Below are positions 17,769 to 25,151 of a stretch of 64,000 bases of DNA, piece after piece. A program made the position numbers and the translations under genes. Where the stretch lies: NCBI RefSeq assembly GCF_000014685.1, contig NC_008321.1, positions 3,221,001-3,285,000 of the forward strand, written 5' to 3'. This stretch comes from Shewanella sp. MR-4. Lineage in GTDB: Bacteria > Pseudomonadota > Gammaproteobacteria > Enterobacterales > Shewanellaceae. The notes below the pieces were generated by a model. It was not told where the DNA came from. It searched no databases and worked only from the letters and a program-made list of their open reading frames with translations. Position 1 is the first letter of the stretch. Every line of letters starts with the position of its first letter.

Positions 17769-19321
17769 AGGATTCCAACGCGACAGTGACACAGCTGGCA
17801 TTGCTTCAGCAAAAACTTCACTCGGCAAAATTGGCCCTCGATGAAGTAAACGAAGATAGGAATGCTAAGTTACAGACACTACTCCAATTTATTGGCCATT
17901 TAAGTCTTGCCTGCAAAGGGCAAAATTTAGAACTGGATAATAAACTTGCTAAACTTCGCCATAATTTAAATACCTTTGAGCGAGTCGATGAAGCATTGCC
18001 GGAGTTGGTTGATGTTGAACGTCTATTAAAGGGTCAGTACAACCATGTAATGGTGCAACTTGAAGAAAGCCGGACAGGGCTTGCACAGGTGGTCCGCCAG
18101 ATCCAACGGGTTAACTCGGCGCCCGAAAAACTCAAAAAAGAAGTTAATTACTTTAAGCAGGATCTCTCAAAACCTTTCCACACAGTGTGGGAATATATCC
18201 CTAAAGTTAAACAAATCATCGGCTTCTACGATATTATCCTGCAACAACAGTTCAATGAGACGGAAAAGTTAGATGTCTTGCCAAAACACAGACAACTTGC
18301 CCATGAACTCGCGCAGATGATTTCGGAAATTGAATTTCGTAAAGATCAACGCGACCAAGTGCTCGTGATTAAAGAGCTGCTGGCATCGGAAGTCGAAATC
18401 GACACCTTGCTCGAAGCCTATCAAACCATTTTATCCCTATTGCTCGACAACATCGCCCGCGAAAAATCGGCCTCACAAGAGTTTTTATACGCGCTAAACG
18501 ATGCCTTAGCCGCTGTGCGTGAAGTGGTGAGTGAATCCTACAATCACAACCAGCGCAGTTTTCAGCTAAAAACCCAGCTCAACCGTGAAATCAATTCGCG
18601 TGTGGATAATGTGGGTGAAGCCATTATCGACACCGATGATATTGTCGATCTCAAGGCGCAATTGACCGAACAGCTCAACTCAATCCGCTCCGCCCTCGCC
18701 CGCAAAGAAGCCTTAGAGCAGCGTGAACAAGCCTTACTGCGCAAATCGATGGAGACCATGCGCAAAGAGCTTAACGAGCTAAGTAATGAGGCCAACACCT
18801 ATAAAGAGCGACTCTTCGAGCAACAAAAACTCAATCTATTGGACAGCCTAACCCAATTACCTAACCGTGCCGCCCTCGAAGAGCGCATGGAACTTGAGTA
18901 TCGTAATTATCAGCGCCACAAAACCCCGCTATGGATTGCGGTGGCAGATATCGACCACTTTAAGAGTATCAATGACAGCTTTGGCCACAGCACGGGCGAT
19001 AAAACCCTGCAGGTCATCGCCATGGCATTAAAGAACTCTCTACGGGATACCGAGTTTGTCGCCCGCTACGGCGGCGAAGAGTTTGTGCTCATCCTGCCAG
19101 ATATTGGCGGAGGCGACATTGCTCAACTTTTAAACAGAGTCCGTGAAAAAGTAAAAAATATTCCATTTAAATTTAAAAATCAGAGAATTACAGTTACAGT
19201 ATCTATAGGGGCTGCGCAGGTTATGGGGAACGAGCTCATACATGAAACCTTCGAGCGCGCCGATGCAGCACTCTACAAAGCAAAACATGAAAGCAGAGAC
19301 AGGGTTGTGATTGACGTATAA
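17765..19321 (+). CDS. GGDEF diguanylate cyclase with long coiled-coil N-terminus
   Basis: 518 residues. The first ~340 are helical and heptad-like (many Leu/Glu/Lys/Gln runs, no membrane helix, no known sensor motif). The C-terminal GGDEF domain (about 355-518) is intact: LDSLTQLPNRAALEERM, the Mg2+ Asp in VADIDHFKSINDSFGH, and RYGGEEF (about 436-442). It should make cyclic di-GMP in the cytoplasm. An RxxD inhibitory site appears to be present upstream of GGEEF (RDTE). Translation looks coupled to a 13-codon upstream ORF. Confidence 0.88.
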   Translation: MKDSNATVTQLALLQQKLHSAKLALDEVNEDRNAKLQTLLQFIGHLSLACKGQNLELDNKLAKLRHNLNTFERVDEALPELVDVERLLKGQYNHVMVQLEESRTGLAQVVRQIQRVNSAPEKLKKEVNYFKQDLSKPFHTVWEYIPKVKQIIGFYDIILQQQFNETEKLDVLPKHRQLAHELAQMISEIEFRKDQRDQVLVIKELLASEVEIDTLLEAYQTILSLLLDNIAREKSASQEFLYALNDALAAVREVVSESYNHNQRSFQLKTQLNREINSRVDNVGEAIIDTDDIVDLKAQLTEQLNSIRSALARKEALEQREQALLRKSMETMRKELNELSNEANTYKERLFEQQKLNLLDSLTQLPNRAALEERMELEYRNYQRHKTPLWIAVADIDHFKSINDSFGHSTGDKTLQVIAMALKNSLRDTEFVARYGGEEFVLILPDIGGGDIAQLLNRVREKVKNIPFKFKNQRITVTVSIGAAQVMGNELIHETFERADAALYKAKHESRDRVVIDV

Positions 19322-19345
19322 CAAAGTCCGCCTATACGTCGCTAG

Positions 19346-19377
19346 TTATCACTCCTGTCGAGACGAAGGAGTGATAA
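19346..19377 (+). promoter_or_regulatory. Perfect 11-bp hairpin enclosing the ppnN ribosome binding site
   Basis: TTATCACTCCT (19346-19356) is the exact reverse complement of AGGAGTGATAA (19367-19377), with a 10-base loop. The right arm contains the Shine-Dalgarno AGGAG and ends immediately before the ATG at 19378. Such a fold would hide the ribosome site. Confidence 0.6.
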
Positions 19378-20733
19378 ATGATAGTAAAAGTCAGCCCAAA
19401 GGGCAGCATGGATCAGCTTTCACAACTTGAAGTTGATCGCCTCAAAAAAAGCGCCAAGAGCGCCCTATATCAACTGTATCGTAACTGCTCACTCGCCGTA
19501 CTCGCCGCAGGCCTCAAGACCGACAACTCTAAAGCGCTATTCGAGCAATATCAGAACTTCGATATCAATGTGCTTCAACGTGAACGTGGGGTTAAACTAG
19601 AGCTTATCAATCCCCCCGAGCAAGCCTTTGTCGACGGCCAAATTATCACAGGGATCCAAGAACACTTGTTTTCGGTGCTACGGGATATCCTTTATATCAG
19701 CGACAAGTACGACACCCTTAAACATATCAATCTCACCAACGCGAGCCACATTACTAACGTAGTGTTCGATATTTTGCGTAATGCCCGCGCCATTGCACCG
19801 ATGAAAGACCCCAATGTGGTCGTCTGTTGGGGTGGTCACAGTATCAACGCTGTCGAATACCAATACACCCGTGAAGTGGGCTATCAACTTGGTCTAAGGG
19901 AATTAGATATTTGCACCGGCTGCGGCCCTGGCGCGATGGAAGGTCCGATGAAGGGCGCCGCCATTGGTCATGCAAAACAACGGATTAAAAACGCCCGTTA
20001 TATTGGTCTCACTGAGCCCAGTATTATTGCCGCCGAGCCGCCTAACCAAATTGTTAACGAGCTGGTGATTTTACCCGATATCGAAAAACGCCTCGAAGCC
20101 TTTGTGCGTCTAGGCCACGGGATTATTATCTTCCCCGGCGGTGCGGGTACCGCCGAAGAGCTACTGTATATTTTGGGTATTTTGCTCAATAAAGAAAATC
20201 AAGAAACCCCCTTCCCACTGGTGCTGACTGGCCCAAGTGAGAGTGCGGACTATTTTATTAAAATTGATGAGTTTATCGCAGCCACCTTAGGGCAAGAGGC
20301 GCGGCAAAAATATCAAATCATCATAGACAATCCCGCAGAAGTCGCTCGAGTGATGAAACAAGGTATGGAACAAGTGAAAACCCATCGCCGCGCCACAGGT
20401 GATGCCTATCAATATCAATGGGGACTGAAGATAGAACCCGAGTTCCAACTACCGTTTATTCCAAGCCATGAAGTAATGGCAAACTTGGATTTGCATTTTC
20501 AATCGAATAAAGCGGAGCTAGCCGCCAATTTGCGCAAAGCGTTTTCGGGTATAGTGGCGGGTAATGTAAAATCAGACACTATCAAACAGATAGAACAATT
20601 AGGCCCCTTCCACATTAAAGGGGACCCACACTTGATGGAATTGATGGACAATTTGCTGGGGGCCTTTGTCGCCCAACATAGGATGAAACTGCCGGGGAGT
20701 GCTTATGTTCCCTGCTATCAAATAGTGAAGTAA
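19378..20733 (+). CDS. ppnN: Nucleotide 5'-monophosphate nucleosidase PpnN (YgdH), LOG family
   Basis: 451 residues, close to the E. coli protein length. The central LOG domain shows CTGCGPGAMEGPMKGAAIGH and the signature FPGGAGTAEELLYILG (PGGxGTxxE). It splits purine and pyrimidine nucleoside monophosphates into base and ribose-5-phosphate; in E. coli it is activated by (p)ppGpp. The next gene, xni, is 14 bp downstream, an association also seen near ygdH in E. coli. A strong hairpin covers its ribosome binding site. Confidence 0.92.
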   Translation: MIVKVSPKGSMDQLSQLEVDRLKKSAKSALYQLYRNCSLAVLAAGLKTDNSKALFEQYQNFDINVLQRERGVKLELINPPEQAFVDGQIITGIQEHLFSVLRDILYISDKYDTLKHINLTNASHITNVVFDILRNARAIAPMKDPNVVVCWGGHSINAVEYQYTREVGYQLGLRELDICTGCGPGAMEGPMKGAAIGHAKQRIKNARYIGLTEPSIIAAEPPNQIVNELVILPDIEKRLEAFVRLGHGIIIFPGGAGTAEELLYILGILLNKENQETPFPLVLTGPSESADYFIKIDEFIAATLGQEARQKYQIIIDNPAEVARVMKQGMEQVKTHRRATGDAYQYQWGLKIEPEFQLPFIPSHEVMANLDLHFQSNKAELAANLRKAFSGIVAGNVKSDTIKQIEQLGPFHIKGDPHLMELMDNLLGAFVAQHRMKLPGSAYVPCYQIVK

Positions 20734-20747
20734 ACCAATAACCGCCA

Positions 20748-21530
20748 ATGAATAAGTTTTTAATTATCGATGGTCTCAACTTAGTTCGCCGCATTTATGC
20801 GGCGATCCCAGATGAGAACGATATGGACAGTTTAACGGACCGCGTGAGCGTTGCCTGTACTAAACTGCTGCGCATTCACCACCCTACCCATGTCGCCATT
20901 GTCTGGGATGGTGATGAGATCTCTTGGCGTAAACAGCTTTACCCTGACTATAAAAAGGGCAGAAAACCTATGCCTGAGCCACTGGCCGCGGGCTTGTCAG
21001 CACTACAGGAACACCTTAAGAGCTTACCAATCCAATCGATTTATGCCGCCGCCGAGGCCGATGATGTTATTGCCACCCTTGCGATGAAAACCGCCAAGGC
21101 TCAAGGTGAAGCCGTTATCGTGTCGACGGACAAGGGCTTTAGTCAGCTCAATCATCCGCGGATCAGCCAGTGGGACCACTTTAATCAGCAATATTTAAAT
21201 ATCGCAGAACTAGAGCAAAAACTGGGGGTTGATCGCAACCAATTTCTTGATTTAATGGCACTTGCTGGAGATAGCGGCAATAAAATCCCCGGTATTGCAG
21301 GCATTGGCCCCAAATCGGCCGCCGAATTACTCAGAACCTTCAGAACCTTAGCAACACTGTTTTCCTCTCTATCCAATCTCGGTGCGAAACAAGCCAAGAA
21401 ACTGGCCGAAGGGCGAGATATGGCTCGCCTAAGCTATAAATTGGCACAGCTACAAACCGATTTACCCTTGAACATCAACCTAAGGGATTTTAGGGTCAAC
21501 GGCCCCGCCAATACGCAGCAGGCAGAATAA
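20748..21530 (+). CDS. xni: Flap endonuclease Xni (exonuclease IX)
   Basis: 260 residues matching the stand-alone 5'-3' exonuclease domain of DNA polymerase I. Acidic metal-binding positions are visible in FLIIDGLNLVRR, VAIVWDGDEISWRKQLYPDYKKGR, AAEADDVIATLA and VSTDKGFSQL, followed by the helix-hairpin-helix segment GDSGNKIPGIAGIGPKSAAEL. It processes flap structures in DNA. Fourteen bp after ppnN, probably cotranscribed. Confidence 0.92.
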   Translation: MNKFLIIDGLNLVRRIYAAIPDENDMDSLTDRVSVACTKLLRIHHPTHVAIVWDGDEISWRKQLYPDYKKGRKPMPEPLAAGLSALQEHLKSLPIQSIYAAAEADDVIATLAMKTAKAQGEAVIVSTDKGFSQLNHPRISQWDHFNQQYLNIAELEQKLGVDRNQFLDLMALAGDSGNKIPGIAGIGPKSAAELLRTFRTLATLFSSLSNLGAKQAKKLAEGRDMARLSYKLAQLQTDLPLNINLRDFRVNGPANTQQAE

Positions 21531-21640
21531 TCTATGTTGTTAACACTAAGTTGCAATAAAGCCGTTTACCTTAAGCCATCAAAGGCGTATTTTATTGACT
21601 TGCCAGATAACACATTGGATATGCAAAGGGATTAGATTCA

Positions 21641-22069
21641 ATGAAATCAAAAACTTCGGTCATTATTGGTAGCATATTTGCAGCCTATGTCGCCTTCGTT
21701 GCTGTTGTGGTGCTCGTATACGAACCCACTCCAGATGAAATGGATTGGGAAGACAGGCAAGTCTATAACAGCCAAAAATTAAATGAGTTAACACTCGGAC
21801 AGGATATTTCTACCGTTAAGACTTTATTTGGCAAAGCCGACTTTTCAGAGGCGAAATCCATTAAGGATGGCCAGCTACAAGTGCTCTTTTATCGTACTCA
21901 CCATGAAAAATCCGATGGCGTGACCACCAAAGAAGAATGCACCCCACTGATTTTTAAAGACGATAAACTTGTGGCCTGGGGTGATGATACCTATAAACAG
22001 TATCTCGAAGCTGGCACCGATATCGTTAACCGCACCGCCAAAGAAGCTGAAAGCTCAAGCAAAAATTGA
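21641..22069 (+). CDS. DUF3192-type membrane-anchored protein
   Basis: 142 residues: one N-terminal membrane helix (about 7-28), then a periplasmic domain with the SmpA/DUF3192-like pattern LNELTLGQDISTVKTLFGKADF and one Cys in KEECTPLIFKDDKLVAWG. This resembles small outer-envelope accessory proteins, but the function is unknown. Monocistronic. Confidence 0.7.
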   Translation: MKSKTSVIIGSIFAAYVAFVAVVVLVYEPTPDEMDWEDRQVYNSQKLNELTLGQDISTVKTLFGKADFSEAKSIKDGQLQVLFYRTHHEKSDGVTTKEECTPLIFKDDKLVAWGDDTYKQYLEAGTDIVNRTAKEAESSSKN

Positions 22070-22191
22070 TTTGGTTCTGATATCGCCATCATCCCTAAGC
22101 TAAATATCCAAAGCTTATTAAGCTATCTCCCAAAATGGCGATGCAATATTAATTCATTGCCTTTGATGTTCTATAACTGCTTGAAAGCAAT

Positions 22192-22374
22192 ATGACTTTA
22201 TCGTCAAGAGTGTAGGATGCATTGTCATTTTCCCCTGTGAGACCTCTTGTTATTTCACAAGAAGCATTCATGAAGGCCCTACTAAAACCTAGATGTTTTA
22301 GAAAGTCACAATTGCAACAATGACAATCTTTACAACCATTGAACTGTTCATCTGGCTAAAAGCTTTTTTGCCCC
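22192..22374. repeat. Tandem intergenic repeat, unit 1
   Basis: Shares with unit 2 a left block (TATCGTCAAGAGTGTAGGAT) and a right block (TTGCAACAATGACAATC to GCCCC). The left block carries ATTGTCATT and the right block its inverse AATGACAAT, so each unit can fold back on itself; the middle differs between units. Confidence 0.75.
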
Positions 22375-22382
22375 AAAGCGAG

Positions 22383-22554
22383 ATAAGTTTGTCGTCAGGT
22401 GTGTAGGATGAATTGTCATTGTTTCCCCAGTGACACGCCGTGAATATGTCCCTATAGGCTCGACGGCGACATCCATGTCGCCAACGGTCACAGTTGCAAC
22501 AATGACAATCTTTACGACCATTGAACTGTTCATTTGGCTAAAAGCTTTTGCCCC
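22383..22554. repeat. Tandem intergenic repeat, unit 2
   Basis: Second unit, nearly identical to unit 1 over the last ~65 bp (22488-22554 vs 22303-22374). Its divergent middle carries the palindrome GGCGACAT-cc-ATGTCGCC. Confidence 0.75.
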
Positions 22555-22791
22555 ATTCCTTGTTTCGGCTCTTTAGCTCAACCGAAAATTCCCACACATG
22601 CAGCCATAAATATTCTTATCTATTTGCCTATGTTTGGCCTTACCAGAAATCGACTAACAATGTATAGGTATACAGTCGTATTTAAATTTAGGTATTTTTG
22701 TATGATTTTCAGACAAAATCAGTGCACACTTATTCCATCCGAAATAAATAAAACTCTATAAAATCAGGTGAATATAGTAACTGAATTTTAG

Positions 22792-22935
22792 TTAATAGGT
22801 TTGGAAAACGCGCATGCGCGTTTTTCCAGATGGTGTATTTGGCAGAAAGCTGATAAGTTCTTTGCATACAGATAGTTAACTGTGCGCGTTTTTACTGGTC
22901 CAACGAGGTAAACGCGCATGCGCACGAATAAAATG
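22792..22935 (+). repeat. Dispersed 144-bp repeat, copy A
   Basis: Aligns without gaps to the reverse complement of 51174-51317, at roughly 75-80% identity by eye. It begins TTAATAGGT, contains the palindrome AAACGCGCATGCGCGTTT, a shared core ACAGATAGTTAACTGTGCG, and ends GCGCATGCGCACGAATAAAATG. A cassette starts at the very next base. It is not itself a long-range palindrome, so it does not look like a normal attC site. Confidence 0.8.
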
Positions 22936-22982
22936 TTAGCACGAATAAATTTAAGCACTGATGAAAATAAATAAGGATTATT

Positions 22983-23432
22983 ATGGTAGTACTAGGTATA
23001 AATTTGGTAAAGGATGGGCTTCGTTATTGCGTTTTAGAGGGGAATAAAAATGCCCCTAATATCGTCCATTATGAGAAAGTCCAAACAAATAATTTTCCAA
23101 ATACACAACAGTTAATGAATTGGTATGAGACTACATTTCAAAATTTGATTACTAGATTTACACCGGAAACTATAGGAATAAAAGTATCATTAAATGCAAA
23201 AAAAGCTGAAATAGCACCATGGTATTACCCACTTGGGATTTTGCATAATTTATCCTATCGAAATCAAATAAATACTTTTGAGTTTGTTTCCGGTAATTTT
23301 ACAGCTACAAAATTTGGTATGGATAAAACTGTAAATATTTATGATTACATAGATCAATATTTTGGAGTATTTCAACCTAAATGGGATAAAAATCAAAAAT
23401 ATGCTCTCCTATCTGCGTGGATGTTATTATGA
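22983..23432 (+). CDS. Small protein with RNase H/RuvC-like opening, paired with kinase
   Basis: 149 residues, not recognised with certainty. The start VVLGINLVKDGLRYCVLEG looks like the first beta hairpin of RNase H-fold proteins, followed by a helix (TQQLMNWYETTFQNLI), a strand (IGIKVSL) and a C-terminal helix (YALLSAWMLL). The position that normally carries the first catalytic acid is Asn (GIN), so it may be a binding rather than nuclease version. ATAAGGA precedes the ATG. Its stop overlaps the kinase start (ATGA), so the two products are probably made together. AT-rich codon use unlike the neighbours. Confidence 0.55.
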   Translation: MVVLGINLVKDGLRYCVLEGNKNAPNIVHYEKVQTNNFPNTQQLMNWYETTFQNLITRFTPETIGIKVSLNAKKAEIAPWYYPLGILHNLSYRNQINTFEFVSGNFTATKFGMDKTVNIYDYIDQYFGVFQPKWDKNQKYALLSAWMLL

Positions 23433-24454
23433 GTGTAGGTCAAGTTGGAAAATATCAACTGTTACGACATTTAGGTAATGGCGCATTTGGAGATGTTTAT
23501 TTAGCTCACGATCTTGCTCTAGATGCACAGAAAGCAATCAAAATACTTAATGCTCCAGATGCTGCTGATGTAATGAAGAAGCTAGAAGAAGCCCAGATTC
23601 TTCATAAATGCATGCATAAAAATATCGTACATATAAATGAAGCAAATGTTTATGATATAAATTCGTCTTCACACGTAATTATTGATATGGAATATTTACC
23701 GCTTGGTAGCTTTGAAGATGCCATCAAGAGCAATAGCGTTTCAATTCATACCACATTGCGGCTAATCGTTGATTGTTTGTTCGCTTTGGAACATGCTCAT
23801 ATAAACGGGATACTTCATCGGGATGTAAAACCAGCGAATATTATGCTTTGCGATTTCGGTGCAAAATTGTCTGATTTTGGTCTAGCTACTGTTTTAGGAT
23901 TGCAGATGGCTGGCTCTCCACGAGGATATACGACCCATTTACCTCCAGAGTATTTTATAAGCCGTCGCACAACGGAACTAACAGATATTTTTGCTGTTGG
24001 TGTTACATTGTTTCGCGCTTGTAATTATGTCAGTGATTGGGAAAGTGCTGTCAGAAGTTTTATAAATCCGACAGCTCTTATTCATGCTGGTCAGCTCGTA
24101 AGCTCCATTGGGTTCGCTCCGTTTATTCCTATAAAACTCAAGAGAATCATTAATAAAGCTTGCTCACCAAATCCCAGTCAACGATACCAAAGCGCGGCAG
24201 AATTTCGACAAGCAATTGAAAAATTATCCCCAAAAATTGATTGGGTACCCGTTGGTCAAAATTCGTTTCAAGGTGTGAGCTGTGGTACTCAAATACCTTT
24301 CTCTATATCGCTTGTACCAACAAGGACTGCATTTAATGTTGAAGTGAAAAAGAATAACAGAAAGTTAGGGGGGGATTGCCAGTCATTTAATGATATTGAT
24401 ACTGCCAATAAATACATATTTAATTACGTATCATCGTCTTTGTTTGTGCGATGA
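23429..24454 (+). CDS. Eukaryotic-type Ser/Thr protein kinase in integron-type cassette
   Basis: 341 residues from the ATG at 23429, which overlaps the upstream stop; an in-frame ATG at 23417 is less likely. All active-kinase landmarks are present: G-loop LGNGAFGDVY (about 14-23), Lys in KAIKIL (about 39), Glu in the C-helix region, HRDVKPANI (about 129-137), DFG (about 151) and PPE in place of APE. No membrane helix. After the kinase domain (about 8-265) a ~75-residue tail (from WVPVGQNSFQGV) matches nothing I know and may bind a target. Two-gene kinase modules in mobile cassettes are candidates for phage defence or stress signalling, but this is inference. Confidence 0.8.
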   Translation: MSVGQVGKYQLLRHLGNGAFGDVYLAHDLALDAQKAIKILNAPDAADVMKKLEEAQILHKCMHKNIVHINEANVYDINSSSHVIIDMEYLPLGSFEDAIKSNSVSIHTTLRLIVDCLFALEHAHINGILHRDVKPANIMLCDFGAKLSDFGLATVLGLQMAGSPRGYTTHLPPEYFISRRTTELTDIFAVGVTLFRACNYVSDWESAVRSFINPTALIHAGQLVSSIGFAPFIPIKLKRIINKACSPNPSQRYQSAAEFRQAIEKLSPKIDWVPVGQNSFQGVSCGTQIPFSISLVPTRTAFNVEVKKNNRKLGGDCQSFNDIDTANKYIFNYVSSSLFVR

Positions 24455-24458
24455 ATTC

Positions 24459-24551
24459 GTGCTAACAAGTCGAATCAATTGACAAAAATATATGTCACGA
24501 ATTTTGGTTCCCAAAATATAGCGCCATATATTTTTGCAACTGTTCTCAGCG
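24459..24551 (+). other. attC-like recombination site, cassette 1
   Basis: Imperfect palindrome. Outer box GTGCTAAC; inner arms CAATTGaCAAAAATATATG and, inverted, CATATATTTTTGCAACTG with one extra A on the left arm; terminal hairpin ATTTTGG-ttc-CCAAAAT. The extrahelical base and the position just after a stop codon are typical for integron attC sites. Confidence 0.7.
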
Positions 24552-24612
24552 TTACCCATAGATTTTTTTATCTGAAACAAACGCGTTTGAGTTAAGGCTT
24601 TAACTCGAAAAT

Positions 24613-24682
24613 GTCCCTAAGCATACTTCGTATTTCTTTAAAACTTACAGACTACGCTAATGCTAAACAGGTGAGCCATGGT
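24613..24682. repeat. 70-bp direct repeat, copy 1
   Basis: Nearly identical to 24972-25041, with the longest shared block covering TATTTCTTTAAAACTTACAG and the following 30 bases to GAGCCATGGT. It lies after the cassette in non-coding DNA. Confidence 0.85.
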
Positions 24683-24971
24683 GATTAGCGAGACGACCAT
24701 CCGCCCCATGGCCGCTCTTTGGCATCCATGCCACCGCGGCATTCGTGAATCCATTCACATCAGACGGGGCGGTCGAGCATCCAAGGAAGGACTTGAACAA
24801 CATCCCTGTTTAACGGCCTGTTCGCCATCCATGGCTCTCGTTCATAAGCTTAGAAATCCTAGATTTCTATTCACCGTGTCGTTGAGCAAATACCATGGTT
24901 CGCCCTTAAATATGGTCTGCATTCAATAACCAAGCAATGATATTCGTCTTCCAATATTTAACGCTCTTCTT
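24683..24971. other. Palindrome-rich spacer between direct repeats
   Basis: 289 bp without a credible gene; it contains several short CC-centred palindromes such as GGCAT-cc-ATGCC and GTGAAT-cc-ATTCAC. An 83-codon open frame (24678-24929) crosses it but has no protein-like features. Confidence 0.5.
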
Positions 24972-25041
24972 GTCCCAAAGCATGCTTTGTATTTCTTTAA
25001 AACTTACAGACTACGCTAATGCTAAACAGGTGAGCCATGGT
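24972..25041. repeat. 70-bp direct repeat, copy 2
   Basis: Second copy of the repeat at 24613-24682, 359 bp downstream. Confidence 0.85.
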
Positions 25042-25101
25042 AATTCCAAGAGTACAAAAGGACTATTTCAATGAGCTAGCTCGCGCCCTTATTGTCATAA
25101 A

Positions 25102-25127
25102 AAAACGCCACCTTTCGGTGGCGTTTT
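25102..25127 (-). terminator. Intrinsic terminator of the S9 peptidase gene
   Basis: AAAACGCCACC-tttc-GGTGGCGTTTT; T-runs on both strands, placed 25 bp after the stop at 25152. Confidence 0.88.
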
Positions 25128-25151
25128 TATAGATAAACCTAAACCAGAGAG

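Larger units (their letters stand above)
22070..22791. other. Long repeat-rich intergenic region
   Basis: About 720 bp without a credible gene. It holds two tandem ~175-bp direct repeats (22192-22374 and 22383-22554), a palindrome GGCGACAT/ATGTCGCC (22467-22484), and an AT-rich stretch up to the dispersed 144-bp repeat. Confidence 0.6.
22936..24551 (+). mobile_element. Solitary integron-type gene cassette carrying a kinase module
   Basis: Starts TTAGCAC directly after a G (22935) and ends at G24551. The R'' box GTGCTAAC (24459-24466), five bases after the last stop codon, is the exact reverse complement of G|TTAGCAC, which is what circularisation of an integron cassette predicts. Between R'' and the end lies a ~93-nt imperfect palindrome with an extrahelical base. 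The cassette is AT-rich compared with its neighbours and holds two genes in an ATGA overlap. No integrase gene is present in the window. Confidence 0.7.

Noticed and set aside
22534..22761. 75-codon open frame as a gene
   Set aside because: Begins inside a repeat unit, has no ribosome site and reads as AT-rich spacer.
22792..22935. Dispersed 144-bp repeat as an attC site
   Set aside because: Its two ends do not pair with each other over any length; only local GCGCATGCGC hairpins form. Treated as an insertion target instead.
24678..24929. 83-codon open frame as a gene
   Set aside because: It lies within direct repeats and CC-centred palindromes, has no ribosome site, and its protein has no plausible features.
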